Assembly (NCBI GenBank): GCA_021209875.1 | Contig: JAGYVD010000002.1 | Span: forward strand, 3,782,001 to 3,846,000 | Reading direction: 5' to 3' | Source: Rosellinia necatrix | Taxonomy: Eukaryota > Ascomycota > Sordariomycetes > Xylariales > Xylariaceae | Length of the DNA: 64,000 nucleotides | Part shown: positions 10,016 through 20,820 of the stretch, piece by piece | Layout of the letters: every line of letters begins with the position of its first letter | Position numbering within the stretch: the stretch's first letter is position 1 | The notes under the pieces: model-generated | What the model was told of the DNA's origin: nothing | Seen by the model: only the letters and a program-made list of their open reading frames with translations | Databases searched by the model: none | Program-made: the position numbers and the translations under genes

Positions 10016-12461
10016 CTACTTTTTATAGAACTAGTGATCACCTGTTAGTTACATGCCTAAGAAATAATATACTGAGCGAAGACTCACCTCAGCCGCTTCT
10101 TCCGCCGTTACCTTGGAGTGCTCCGAAGTAATTTTATCAATCAATCCTAATTTGACATATTTGATCTGCCACCACAGCTCTCTACGGTTGCCGTCAAACT
10201 CGCCGGATAGGAGACGCGTTTTAAAGTCCTTGATGAATGCATTGAACAAGTTCGGGTACTCGTAATCAATTGCAGTTTCTCTAATGACTCCAATGTGTTC
10301 GATAGCGCGATCGTAGTCTTGATCACCAAAGCTTTTAGTGACCATGTTACGGATAATGACACCCATCTGTTTGATAGCATCCTCGATGTTGGCTTGATCA
10401 TCCGCAAGCTCTACCTTCTGTTTGAATTCGGGTATTGCTTTATCAGGGCTGATCTTGTCTCGCCTATTCTCCGGGTGTTGAAGCAGGGCATCAATATCGA
10501 GACCAGATATTGGCTTGGGTTTATCACCCCTCTCACGCCTACCCTTCGCCTTCGGAGGTACTAAGTGGATGTTAGCTACCATATATTTCTCTCAAGTGAA
10601 GTTGCCCTTACCCTTTTTAATGCTGGCCTTGTCTATGAGGTCTTCAAGATCCGACTTGACCTTCGCTATTAGATCTGCGGGCGGATATGCATATTTAAGA
10701 AGAATCGCCGGGGTTGAAGGAATTGGTTCGTTCGGATATGTTGCACGATGCCGAATTACTTGATTAATGCGGTGAAGCGGGGGACTAAAAAGGTCCTCAA
10801 CTGGAGCGTATTCCATTGTGCGGTTACTGGTGACAGTCAGCTCCTTCTAAACATAGGTATGAAAACAAAGGACTTGCCCTTCATCATCTTTTTCCCAAGA
10901 AGATATATCCATAGCATCTACATAATCATCCATGGCTTCCTGAAGCTCCCGGGAAGGCAGGTTTCGATGATTTTCGGTAATTGTATTTCCTTGGAGGGTA
11001 ACCACCTTACCAAGAGGTGGAAATGGATAATTCCTAACGTCTTCCGCAAATGGGAGAGGTACATCGTAGAGACATTCGAAATCGGGTTCAATATGGGGTG
11101 CCAAGAGAATGAGGGCAGGTTCCTTGCCATCTTTTGTCACAATACGTGCAACGGCATAAGACTCTAGTTCGTGGAGCGAGTGTATGAGCGATGATAACTT
11201 TAAGGCGGCAGCGTCGTTGAATTTCTGAGCTATTGTCATGCATGTCTCGCCCATATTGAGGAAGGGCTCGTACTGTGGCAGTTAGTACGATATCCAACAT
11301 TGAGGTCGGGCTTCACACCTTTTCTTGATAGATGAAGCCCACAATGCTGAAACTCTTGGATGTCTCGATCTTGGTGATGTTGTAATCCGATTCACTTATA
11401 TGCACGGCAGTTCTCCCATATTCGTAGCCTTTAGCTAGTTCGTCGCGATCGACGTCTCTTTTCCCACCGGGAGCATCGGGGTCATTAACCTTGTATGTTC
11501 GAGCATCCTTCACCGCAGAAAATGTTGCTGTCGGCTCAACACCTTGCATCTCATCGCCGTCAGCGGCCCCTGCACCGCCATCTGGGTCTCCGTCGGATTC
11601 AGTCTTCATGATGACTCTGCTAGCTGGAGGAACCACTGCCTTGTGTGTCTTGAAGTATCGTTCCACGTTGATGCTCATAGCATCCCGGTGCACGTTGGGA
11701 TCTCCGAGAGTGAGCAGACCATCGTACGTTTTGTAGGGCTTGATAGATTTGACTCTCGGAGTCTCAAGCTCGGAGATAGCTTCAGCGATGGTTCCGTACA
11801 AACCATCACATCTATCCACCAGGTCTCTCAGAACCTCTTCGTTCTGTTCCTTGACGACTGATTTATCTTCTTCCTTGAAGCCGAACTCGGCATCATCGAA
11901 GTCCACACCCCTGTATCATGTTAGCATGTCCTGCCGTTCTGGATAATGCCTGGTCACTGACAAGACCGTGAGTTGAATACCGGACTTCTTCATCTTCTCA
12001 GAAATATCCTCTATATCACTATTATCCATGGGCGCCTCGCCGTCTGTGACTAGAATGACTTTGCGGTTGTACTTCAATTTTTTCGTGAGCTTTTCGATCA
12101 TCTCGATAGCTAAGACGATAGCAGAGATACAATCACCAGCCTGAGTATTGCTGACCTTCACGCGGCCGCGCAGAGTTTCAAGGCTCCTCATCGTCGCCGG
12201 GCCGAGCTCCTGAAGGATAGATATATGCTCGTATCCTTCGCATCCCTCGTCTTGACCTTCTAATGGGTTGTCGGTCTCATCTGTCCTCACCCCGACGACA
12301 CCTACGTTCCAAGTCTTCCGCGAAGCTGCAACGGTGGTAGAAATCTTGTCCCAGACATAGCGCATACTCCAGTCCAGATCTGACTCGGTGCGGCCATTGC
12401 GACAATCAGCCATAGATGACCCCAAGTCGAGGATATAAACGGTAGCCTCCTTATCAGCCAT
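10016..12461 (-). CDS. KU80: Ku80, non-homologous end-joining DNA-end-binding subunit
   Basis: Exons in coding order: 11962-12461, 11319-11910, 10878-11272, 10612-10826 and 10088-10560 (725 codons, all phases consistent), plus a short terminal exon. The N-terminal vWA-like domain begins VYILDLGSSM. The central beta-barrel and core contain the Ku-family stretch FGFKEEDK and then LFSPPLHRINQ. The helical C-terminal Ku80 domain ends near VTAEEAAE. The length fits fungal Ku80 (Neurospora mus-52). With Ku70 it forms the ring that loads on double-strand ends. The intron 10827-10877 starts with GC (GCAAGT) rather than GT; no GT donor restores the frame. The end is unresolved. One acceptor gives VITSSIKK and a stop at 10016. 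A better-spaced acceptor gives FYKK and then stays open to 9840. The 3' boundary here is the minimal choice. Confidence 0.9.
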
Positions 12462-13415
12462 AGCAGCCGAAGTTGGGATGCTCTTGAGAGAATTAGCGTG
12501 GCGGTAGAAATTCGGATAACGATGTACTATTGATGTCGACTCATATCATATGAGGTAGCACGAAGGGGAAGAGAGTCCGAGGTCGCGCTGTAGTTAATTA
12601 TTTATTTTGCAAGTTCCAATCGACCTATACTTGTGTAGTTCTCTCTTGGTAGCGTAGCTGCCTGGAACGCGCATTAAGCCGTCGCGATACCTAGGTACCT
12701 ACTGCTATGGGCTGGGGTACTAAGTAAGTAGGTAAGTAGGTACGTGAATAGGCAGACACGACAACACGTGACATGAATTCAAGATGCAACCAAGTCCACC
12801 ACGACAGGGGAGGGGTGGTTGGGGGGTATATTTGTGCTTGCCTTAGGTACCTAGTAATACTGCCTCAGCCGTCGGGTACACTTGACATATCCGCCAACTC
12901 ATACTTATAAATTACCTACGCACAAGTAGGTACCTAACAAAGATAGAAATAAATTTATAGACAAAAGTCTAGTTGTGTTTAACTTATTAAGATCACATTT
13001 CATTTTTGTAATTTATTTTCATCTTGCTGGTAGTATTTTAACATGGTATCAGAGCTAGTACAGATTTACATCAGTTAAGAGGGAACTACCCATTGCCTAT
13101 GTAGGTACTCAGTGGCTCTGGTAAGTACTAAGTACCTACATATGTACGAAGTATGTAGGTTGACAATGAGTTGGCCAAAGCTCCACCAGACCAGCATTCC
13201 CTGCTCCTTACCTACTTACCTCCTACCTACTCACCGCAGAGCTCACGACAGAAATTCACCATATTAGTTACATATTTACGACCCGATCTCGTTGAAGCCT
13301 TATCCCAATTTATCTCATTCATATCCTCGATCTCGCCCAACTCGGACAGGTCTTTTAGATATACATTATCGCTAACTATTCCATGAACCTCATTACACAA
13401 CCTCAACAGTTCAAA
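12462..13415. other. Intergenic region with repeats and LTR relic
   Basis: This is the divergent promoter region of Ku80 and the TMEM205-like gene. It carries TAGGTA blocks (12690-12745, 12845-12935, 13085-13165, 13208-13232) and an AT-rich retroelement remnant. No gene was recognised. Confidence 0.6.
12974..13055 (+). mobile_element. Copia-type LTR retrotransposon relic with primer-binding site
   Basis: TGGTATCAGAGC at 13044-13055 is the classic initiator-Met tRNA primer-binding site of Ty1/Copia elements. It directly follows an AT-rich stretch ending in ACA, as an LTR end should. A TG at 12974 could be the other LTR end, but the left boundary is a guess. No gag-pol ORF follows. TAGGTA-type sequence resumes within about 50 bases. 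Confidence 0.55.
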
Positions 13416-14354
13416 ATGTTTGACCGATCCGCCCTGTTCGCTCCAGCGCCATATCACGTCTTATCGTAAGACAATTCTAATCCCTCCACCTCCAACCTGG
13501 CGAAGCTAGGATGCTAACAGCCTCTCACCTTCTAGCTACGGCGCGCTACTTGGCACCCAATTCTTCCATGTGAGTTCAACTAGTGGTGTATGCCGTAATG
13601 ACTGCTATTATAGAGCAGGCCCTACTGCGCCGGATTTACCAGATCGACAGCGTTATACCTACTAACGGCCCCTAGACCTTTGTCAATTCAGTAACCGCCT
13701 TCAAGGTACTCGACAGACCGCAGTTCGGCGTTCTGCAACGGGCCGTCTTCCCCGCCTATTTCGGGATTCAGACCGCAGTACCCGTAGTACTAGCTCTGAC
13801 TTACCCCGGGAGGGCTGGTCGCATAGCAGGGCTACCGCAGGGCATCCGCGGAGTCTTGCACCCGGCGAATCGTTGGGGGGTCCTGGTGCCGCTGACTGCG
13901 GTGTTCGTGACAGGACTGGCTAACCTAGTCTACTTCCTGCCGGCGACGAACAAGGTCACAGCACAGAGAAGACAGCCAGGTATGTCCGCTTATGTTGGAT
14001 TCTCGATATTATTGTACCCCGCTTGGCGTGGCGTGTCCGGCAAGCCATTCTCCGTTGGCCGCATAGTTGCTGACGAGGGCGTGTAATTTAGAGGCGAGTA
14101 AAGATGGTAAAGACAGTAAAGACGGTAAAGACGGTAAACGGAGCTCGAATAAGGCACCCAAATCCAAGGACTCCAAGGACTCCAGGGATTCCAAGGACTC
14201 TAAGGACCCTAAGGACTCCAAGGACGTGAGCAAGGATATGAAAGCGCTAAACAAGAAGTTTGGCAAGCTACATGGGTACTCTTCGCTGTTCAACATGGTC
14301 ACGTTTATCGCTACTGTGGTTTACGGCGTACACTTGTCCGCGAGGATTGTGTAG
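13416..14354 (+). CDS. TMEM205-like (DUF4149) membrane protein with a Lys-Asp repeat
   Basis: Four exons, 13416-13465, 13536-13569, 13676-13979 and 14092-14354, give 216 residues with all phases fitting. The family signature is clear: SYGALLGTQFFHTFVNS at the first membrane segment, later FLPATNKV, and the C-terminal LNKKFGKLHGYSSLFNM before a last hydrophobic helix. About four membrane segments are predicted. The function of fungal members is unknown; human TMEM205 has been linked to drug resistance. Between the third and last membrane segments lies a roughly 50-residue highly charged loop built from SKD/KDS/KDG repeats, encoded by imperfect 9-bp units. Exon 4 begins exactly at this loop. 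The gene is tail-to-tail with the small unknown gene on the minus strand. Confidence 0.85.
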
Positions 14355-14692
14355 TGCACACCAAATATTAGCATTTTTATACCGACACGGAGTATATAGC
14401 GAGCATCTTGATTATTAAAAGTTATGTGGTATTTAAACATGCGCGGGGTTGAAGGAAGGCCTTCGTGCAGCGTGGTCGTCAATAGGCGGGACTGCGAGGG
14501 CATCGTATAAAATGATAGTCGTTCAGAAGGGTTTGCGGGTGAAGAACGTCATCTAATTCGCTCTCTGGGGTGTGGTTTGTTGCTAGAACGAAAGGAGGCA
14601 ACAATGATTTGTTGGTGTATCTTCGTAAAGTCGTACTGTTTGTGGGCTTGTGATTATAATACCCCAGTTGAGTCACTAGGACCGGTAGCTAT

Positions 14693-15088
14693 TTAAGCGC
14701 GGCCGACCGAGGCAAGCAAGTCTTTCTTCGCCTCTTCAAATTTTCGAGCTTTTGCCTCTAAATCTTCGTTGGACTGTTGGGTGTTCGAACTGGCGCTGCG
14801 CTGGACCCAGCCCTTAGCGGACCAGTATGTGGGCTGCTTGGAAAGTTGTTGCGCAATGTTGAGGTCCTGCAACGGCTTCGTATATTGGCGGTCTAAGGGC
14901 GACAGTGGGTTGCTTGATGTTGGCGAATCGTTGTCAAGCGGTGTGTCGGCTGCACCGGCCGCTGAGGCTAGTATCGACGCCGTTGTGTTCTCGGGAAAGT
15001 AGCTGTCCGACGCTTCCGAGGGCCCCATGGACACAGATCCGGAAGAATCCCCAAGGCTGGAAACCATCGAGGCCTGCGAGGTCGACAT
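14693..15088 (-). CDS. Small Ser-rich conserved-looking protein of unknown function
   Basis: A single open frame of 131 codons from the ATG at 15088. The N-terminal two thirds are Ser/Thr/Pro/Ala-rich and probably disordered. The C-terminal third looks structured: a patch with QQLSKQPTYWSAKGWVQRS, then a charged helix ending KKDLLASVGRA. The frame continues open upstream to about 15166 without an earlier ATG, so an upstream spliced exon is possible. A 13-bp direct duplication lies just before the start. I do not recognise the family. The contrast between disordered and patterned parts makes a real gene likely. Confidence 0.6.
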   Translation of the reverse strand: MSTSQASMVSSLGDSSGSVSMGPSEASDSYFPENTTASILASAAGAADTPLDNDSPTSSNPLSPLDRQYTKPLQDLNIAQQLSKQPTYWSAKGWVQRSASSNTQQSNEDLEAKARKFEEAKKDLLASVGRA

Positions 15089-16363
15089 TCTGAAGGGGGT
15101 TCTGAAGGGGGTTCCCGATAAATAGGAATCGGTCGATAGACGAGTAATGTATACTCGGTCAAACAATTGCCACGCTGGATGGCACAGCTGCTGTTGGCGG
15201 TGTGAAGGCGAGGACCGACAGGTCTGATCTGACCTGGAGATAAGCTAGAACTTGGCGCGGCTTGAGCAAAAGCAAGCATCCAACAACAGACCCTGAAGTG
15301 CCTATCTGCCGTGAAGAGACCCCGTTATATACCCCAGCCCATATCTACCCATCGGCACCACGGCTGATGAAGCATGACGATAGTGGGGAGGGTCACTCGT
15401 ATCAAGGGTCCGGCCCACCCAATGTGCTCCTTGTGCACAGAATAAATGAATCGTCACCGAGGCCAGCGCCAATGACTACGAAGGTGTGGGTCGTCGTCCC
15501 CTCCAGGGATTCCCACTACCGACGAGTGCCCGTACTACACCGCAAACTACACCGGCCTTCGAGAGACGACCGATTGCTGGCTGACGCACAGTTCGCCACA
15601 ATGTAGGACGACGATCGTCGAAGAATTACTATAATGGACGAGATAGTCTAGAGACGGGCTATTCGCCGCTGAAGTTCCCCAAACGTTGAGCATCTGGCCC
15701 GCGTAGGGTATGACCTGTTCGGAGTTCGGGGGTAGGGTAGGTATGGTCTAGGGTGTGGTTGTCTTACTTATTCCTATGTAACGGAGGTACTAAGACAAGA
15801 AGCACGAGACTAGCTGTATTTTATCGCGCATCAGTGCTTGCAGCTATGGTACATTTTTACGACATCGAACCGCCAGTGAGCCCTCAAGGAAGCATAAGAG
15901 TGTACAATAAAGGTGTGACGAAGCCGTAGGATGGATAGGATTGGTCGAGAATTAGTGTCCGAGTTTTAGGGTCTTGTGACTCTGCCCCGGCCGGTCGGGT
16001 ATCTTATAAACTAGCCCAAAAACCCGGGTGTTGATGGGAGATGTGGCATCACCTACACCATCAAAGCGCCGTTACCATCACCCCTTTATGATACCTATTT
16101 CAAGACGGCCCCTATCCAGCAAGCAGCAATATCGCAGTCATTGGAACCGCGCACGTTTCTTGATCTTGTCCGTTTTGCCCGATAACCAGCAGACAGCTCT
16201 GAAATATTAGTGCGTGAGAACAACATCTAATCATACTTGGAAAACGCCGCGCGGATGAGTTGATTGCTTTATATCCCAGTTAGACGGACAGGTCAGTTTA
16301 TTATTGGGATAAATTGCCAGGACTTGGGAAGCTCGGCTCGATGGGCCGTAATGAGTATCTTTC
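15089..16363. other. Intergenic region, no gene recognised
   Basis: A plus-strand frame at 15262-15606 (114 codons) has no recognisable feature and unremarkable composition. The rest is non-repetitive spacer holding the 5' region of the small minus-strand gene and the 3' region of the DUF1295 gene. Confidence 0.55.
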
Positions 16364-17608
16364 TTATTTCTGCTTCGCCTTCTCTCTTTTGGCTAGATCA
16401 CTGGTTCGGATGATCTTTGGGGTGGCCACTGGTGCCTTGTAAGGTCGTAAAGTTGGTAGAAGAACGCCAACTTGCTTCTGATAAGCTTTATACTCCGGGT
16501 ATTTACCAGCGGTGATCTGTTCAGTAAGCCACGTTGATCCCAGGAACAGCATGATGAGAAACGAGGCACCTGAACCCGCCCAGCTGTACAGGGAGTTGCC
16601 AGCATAGCAACTCCATTGATAGAGAAGAAACCAGATTGTTTGTTCCGCCGTGAAGTTTGGGTGTCTGCAGTATGCCCACAGGCCCGACGTGACGAACCCC
16701 CGATTTAAATCTTCTAGGGTATATCCACAATTCCTCGGTATCTTAGCTGTCTTCTGATACTCCTTTTTGGCTGTCTGGTAGTCTGTGGCCGTGTTAGTGG
16801 CATCTCTTCGACCCGAACAGTTTTTTCAGTAGCAAACATACCCCATTGCTGTTGGTCGCTAAACCACTCCGATAGGACAAGAGCTAGTTCCATGCCAGCA
16901 AAAAGCAAATCGGCCATTCCAACGTTCGGTTCAATGTTCGAGGCTAGTAAAACAATATATGTCGGGGCGGCAAGGAGGAAAAGCAAAATGCTCTGGATGA
17001 AAGAGATGAAGGTTGCGTTGAATACGAAAAATATCACAGGGTGGCAGCGACCCCGGATAATCTCCCTTTAAGACAATTAATTAATATACTCGGGGATTGA
17101 ACGCCAAATGGCCTACGAACCATCTATAATCTTCGGAGCCAATCTCATAACCACCTTTACGCCAGTAGTTGAAAGTCAATCGAGCCTTGAGATAGAAGAT
17201 TAGAGTCATGTCACAGACGCAGCCGCGAGCTCGAGATAGTGGACATACACTCCAAATAACGCTCCAGAACAGAATCAAGTATACTCTTTGGCTCGGTAAG
17301 CCATTTAGGCGCGTCCAGGCAGCAAAATGAGCATTATAGAAGGCGGGCAGCAAGCTCCAGAATCGATCTACCTGAGAATAGTTACAATTTACCTCGGAAG
17401 CAATCCAGAAGATGCCACCGAGGAATACAGAGAAGGCAAACCCCGACACGAGGGGGTTTGTATCCGCATACAGCCCGAGCAGCGACTCGCGACCTGTCAC
17501 GGTATGGAACACATTGGATGGGAGCTCGTAAAGCTGAGGGAGAAATGGTTCGACAACTTTCGAGTAATCGGCACAGTCCTCGAGAGACTTGAGGATTGGG
17601 AGCGCCAT
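16364..17608 (-). CDS. DUF1295 (steroid 5-alpha-reductase-like) membrane protein
   Basis: Four exons in coding order: 17249-17608, 17121-17185, 16842-17065 and 16364-16782, giving 355 residues. The protein has several hydrophobic segments and the hallmarks of the fungal DUF1295 group: LTFNYWRKGGY with SEDYRW in the middle, and the C-terminal GLWAYCRHPNFTAEQ, which matches the isoprenylcysteine methyltransferase/steroid-reductase superfamily box (ARHPNY type). It ends in a Lys-rich tail (REKAKQK) that could act as an ER-retrieval signal. The substrate is unknown. All introns are short with canonical ends. Identification as this family is firm; an enzymatic role is inferred from the superfamily. 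Confidence 0.88.
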
Positions 17609-18545
17609 TTTGTGCCGAAATGGTGAGGGGTTGGGCGCTGTGAGGTATATCCGACCCTAAAGCACAAGTTGTTGTCAAGAGATGTGTAGGAAAATGATGA
17701 CAGCACTGCTCCTGCTCCAGCTCCCCAACGTAGGTAGGTAGCTAAGTATGTAAATAGTTAAAAAGAGGGGCATCATGTCATGCATCTGTTGTGGGTCCCG
17801 CCCTCCCCGTCCCCAGTCAGAGCCCAGCCTACGTGCCCGTGGTAGGTACTTGCTGTAGGTACCTGTACACTACCTATAGATCCACCACGTTTACTTAAAT
17901 TTTGGTGCTGTAGGCTACCTATAATCTGGTGGGAGGTAGGTAACTTTACCGAGAGGGCCTTGGTGGGCTAGGTAGGTACCTACCTAGGTGCCCAGGTAGC
18001 CTTAGGGGATTGGCGCAGGGATTCGCGATCGTATTCGGGATCAGGCGCGTCCAGCGAGGAAATCGTGTGAATAGCTCCATGTTAAACACCCCTTTGTCTA
18101 CCTACCTCACCCGTCTACTTCCTTACCTACTAGGTACCAAGATACCTATAACCTACAGCTCGCCTAGCGAGAATCCTTCTCTCTCCACAGTTTCTTATAA
18201 AGGACTTAAGCTATACTGGCGGTAGGTATTATGCCACCTACATAGATTTTTTTTCATCAACCAATGCCAAGTAGCTTCGGCATTGAAGTCTGCTTAATCT
18301 ACGTGGCCAATGGTTATATCAAGAGACAGAAGGGAAGTTCCGCGGTATTGCTCAGTAACAAGCACCTAGCGATAACGACCTATGAAGCCATACTCCCGGT
18401 CCGGTATCCCCACGGTTTGGTGACGGATGCATCAAGCAACAGCAGAGAATCTATGATTTCCTTGTTCCCTACTCCATGCCGGATTTCAAGAACCTGGTTG
18501 GTCGCATCAGTGACCGTTCCAAGTACGCTACCCCGATTCAAGTCC
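17609..18545. other. Divergent spacer with TAGGTA blocks
   Basis: Between the DUF1295 gene (-) and TOP3 (+). TAGGTA/TACCTA blocks lie at about 17725-17755, 17840-18000 and 18100-18140, including the palindrome TAGGTACCTACCTA near 17972. The frame of TOP3 exon 1 stays open back to an ATG at 18264. Confidence 0.6.
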
Positions 18546-20820
18546 ATGATGAGGGTTCTCTGTGTAGCTGAGAAGCCATCGATCGCAAAAGCCGTCGCCG
18601 GCCATCTCTCTGGTGGCGACGTGCAAATTGTTTGTACTTACCCTCCAGCCGAGCGAAAACGCACGCTCACATGATCTAGCTTCCCACCCCGGAGAAGTAT
18701 ATCAAAAACTACGTCTTCAATTATGACTTTGGTCATCCCTGGGGCAAGTCTCAGGTCACTATGACTTCAGTCCTCGGTCATATTACAACTGCCGAATTCC
18801 CCGCGGAGTACAAGAAGTGGGATTATCCACCGCCGGACCGTCTGTTCGATGCCCCGGTGAATGTAGTTGTTTCGGCGGTATGTACATGGGCTGTGCTATG
18901 ATAGCTCTCGGCGGGCCCCATGCTAAGTGTGCTTCGTATAGGACAAGACCAAGGTCGCAGATAACATTGAGAAGCAGGCTCGCTATGTTAATGCCTTGTG
19001 CATATGGACTGATTGCGATCGAGAGGGCGAACACATTGGTTATGAAATATGTGAGGCCGCGAGGAAGGGCAATCGGACTCTCGATATCAAGAGAGCCAAA
19101 TTCAGCAACATCGAGAGAGCGTCAGTTACCGGTGCTCACATGTTTACTTTCCTTAACACTAACTTATTCCTAGTCACATTATTAATGCCTCCAGGAATCT
19201 TATCAACCTTGATCACAAACAGGTCAACGCCGTTTCATCCCGTATCGAACTTGACCTCAGAATCGGTTATGCATTCACTCGCTTCCTGACAAATAGCTTA
19301 AGAACCCTCGGTGACCCTTTCCAAAGTCTTTTAATCAGTTACGGTATGCGTCGAACCCTATCTTCGAGAACCCCCATCCACTCATACTTCCTGTAGGATC
19401 ATGCCAATTTCCAACCCTGGGATTTGTTGTAGACCGTTATTTTCGAGTGAGGAATTTCAAGCCAGAACCATTCTGGAGCATCAAGGTCATGCACAAACGT
19501 GAAGGCATCGACGTAAATTTTGGCTGGACTCGCCGCCGTCTCTTTGACCGAGCATCAGTTATCATCCTCTACGAGCGATGTTTGACTGCCAAGAAAGCCA
19601 GAGTCATCAAGGTTCAAGAGAAACCAACATCAAAATGGAAACCCTTACCTTTGACAACCGTCGAGCTACAAAAAATAGCAACAAGACTTTTACGTATGAC
19701 CGGTCAGCAAGCCATGGAAACTGCAGAGGGACTTTATAATAAAGGCTTCATAAGCTACCCGAGAACTGAGACGGACCGGTTTGACCCTGGCATGAATCTC
19801 CGGGCATTGGTCCAAAAGCAAACTCAATCTCATGCTTGGGGTGGCTTTGCTCAGAATCTAGTTGATGGAGGTTTTCAACAGCCGAGGCAAGGACGAAACG
19901 ATGATAAAGCCCACCCCCCAATTCATCCGATCACTTTTGCGGCGCCGGCAGTGCTTAACGACCAAGAGAAGAAAATATATGAATTTGTCACCCGACGTTT
20001 TCTGGCTTGCTGCTCGGAGGATGCCAAAGGTGTCGCCACCGACGTTGACATCCTCTACGGCGAGGAGTCCTTTCACGCCCACGGAGTTGTTGTTCTAGAA
20101 CGAAATTATCTCGATGTGTACGTGTATGATAAGTGGACAGGCACTGTCCAGCTACCTAAGTTTATAGTCGGAGAGACATTTGAGCCCACAGAAGCGTTGA
20201 TGACGGAAGGGAAGACCGCACCCCCAAATTATCTCACAGAGGCAGATTTAATAGCTCTTATGGACGCTAACGGTATTGGGACTGATGCCACCATGGCGGA
20301 ACACATCCAAAAGATCCAGGAAAGAGACTACGTTAGGACTGTGCCTAGGACAGCCCTTCCAGAAGAAGAAGAGATCAATGATTCAGAGGGTGTCCGCGGT
20401 GGCCGTCCTACCCGAGGAGGACGAGCACGGGGTAATGGCCGCGGCGGCCGGGGGGGTGCAGGTGCAGCCAGCGGGCGCGGAGGCGTCATGGAATTCATCC
20501 CAACAAAGTTGGGCGTCGCCCTCATCGAAGGATTTGATAGAATGAACTTCGAGACTAGCCTCGGGAAACCATTTCTACGCAAAGAAATGGAGCTGAAGAT
20601 GAAAGCTATCTGTGAAGGGCGCACAACAAAAGAGGCTGTCTTAGATGAGAGTATCCAGCAGTATCGGCAGGTTTATGTGCAATCACAGCAAAAACTGAGC
20701 GTCCTTAAAACGGTTGGACACCCCCTGCCTCACTCCCCCATGTCACTACTCCCCCGGAATATGCACAAGGGATCGTTAACAAATTCGCAGGCTTGTCGGC
20801 AATACGTATTTAACGAGTAA
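18546..20820 (+). CDS. TOP3: DNA topoisomerase III (type IA)
   Basis: Six exons, 18546-18629, 18680-18877, 18942-19120, 19174-19343, 19397-20712 and 20791-20820, give 658 residues, a normal Top3 size. The Toprim domain has Glu9 (LCVAEKPSIAKAV) and D118/D120/E122 (DCDREGE) for Mg binding. The catalytic tyrosine is Tyr331 in GFISYPRTETD. An Arg/Gly-rich insert (about residues 542-573) precedes the conserved EFIPTKLGVALIEG. Top3 works with the RecQ helicase Sgs1/Blm and Rmi1 to dissolve double Holliday junctions. The last intron (78 bp, GTTGGA...TCGCAG with a GTTAAC branch site) is a stop-free multiple of three. I splice it because that joins VLKT to ACRQYVFNE, the expected terminus. The first intron (50 bp) has a GTTTGT donor. 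Confidence 0.93.

Noticed and set aside
15262..15606. Plus-strand frame of 114 codons
   Set aside because: No motif, no splice context and no compositional signature of coding sequence.
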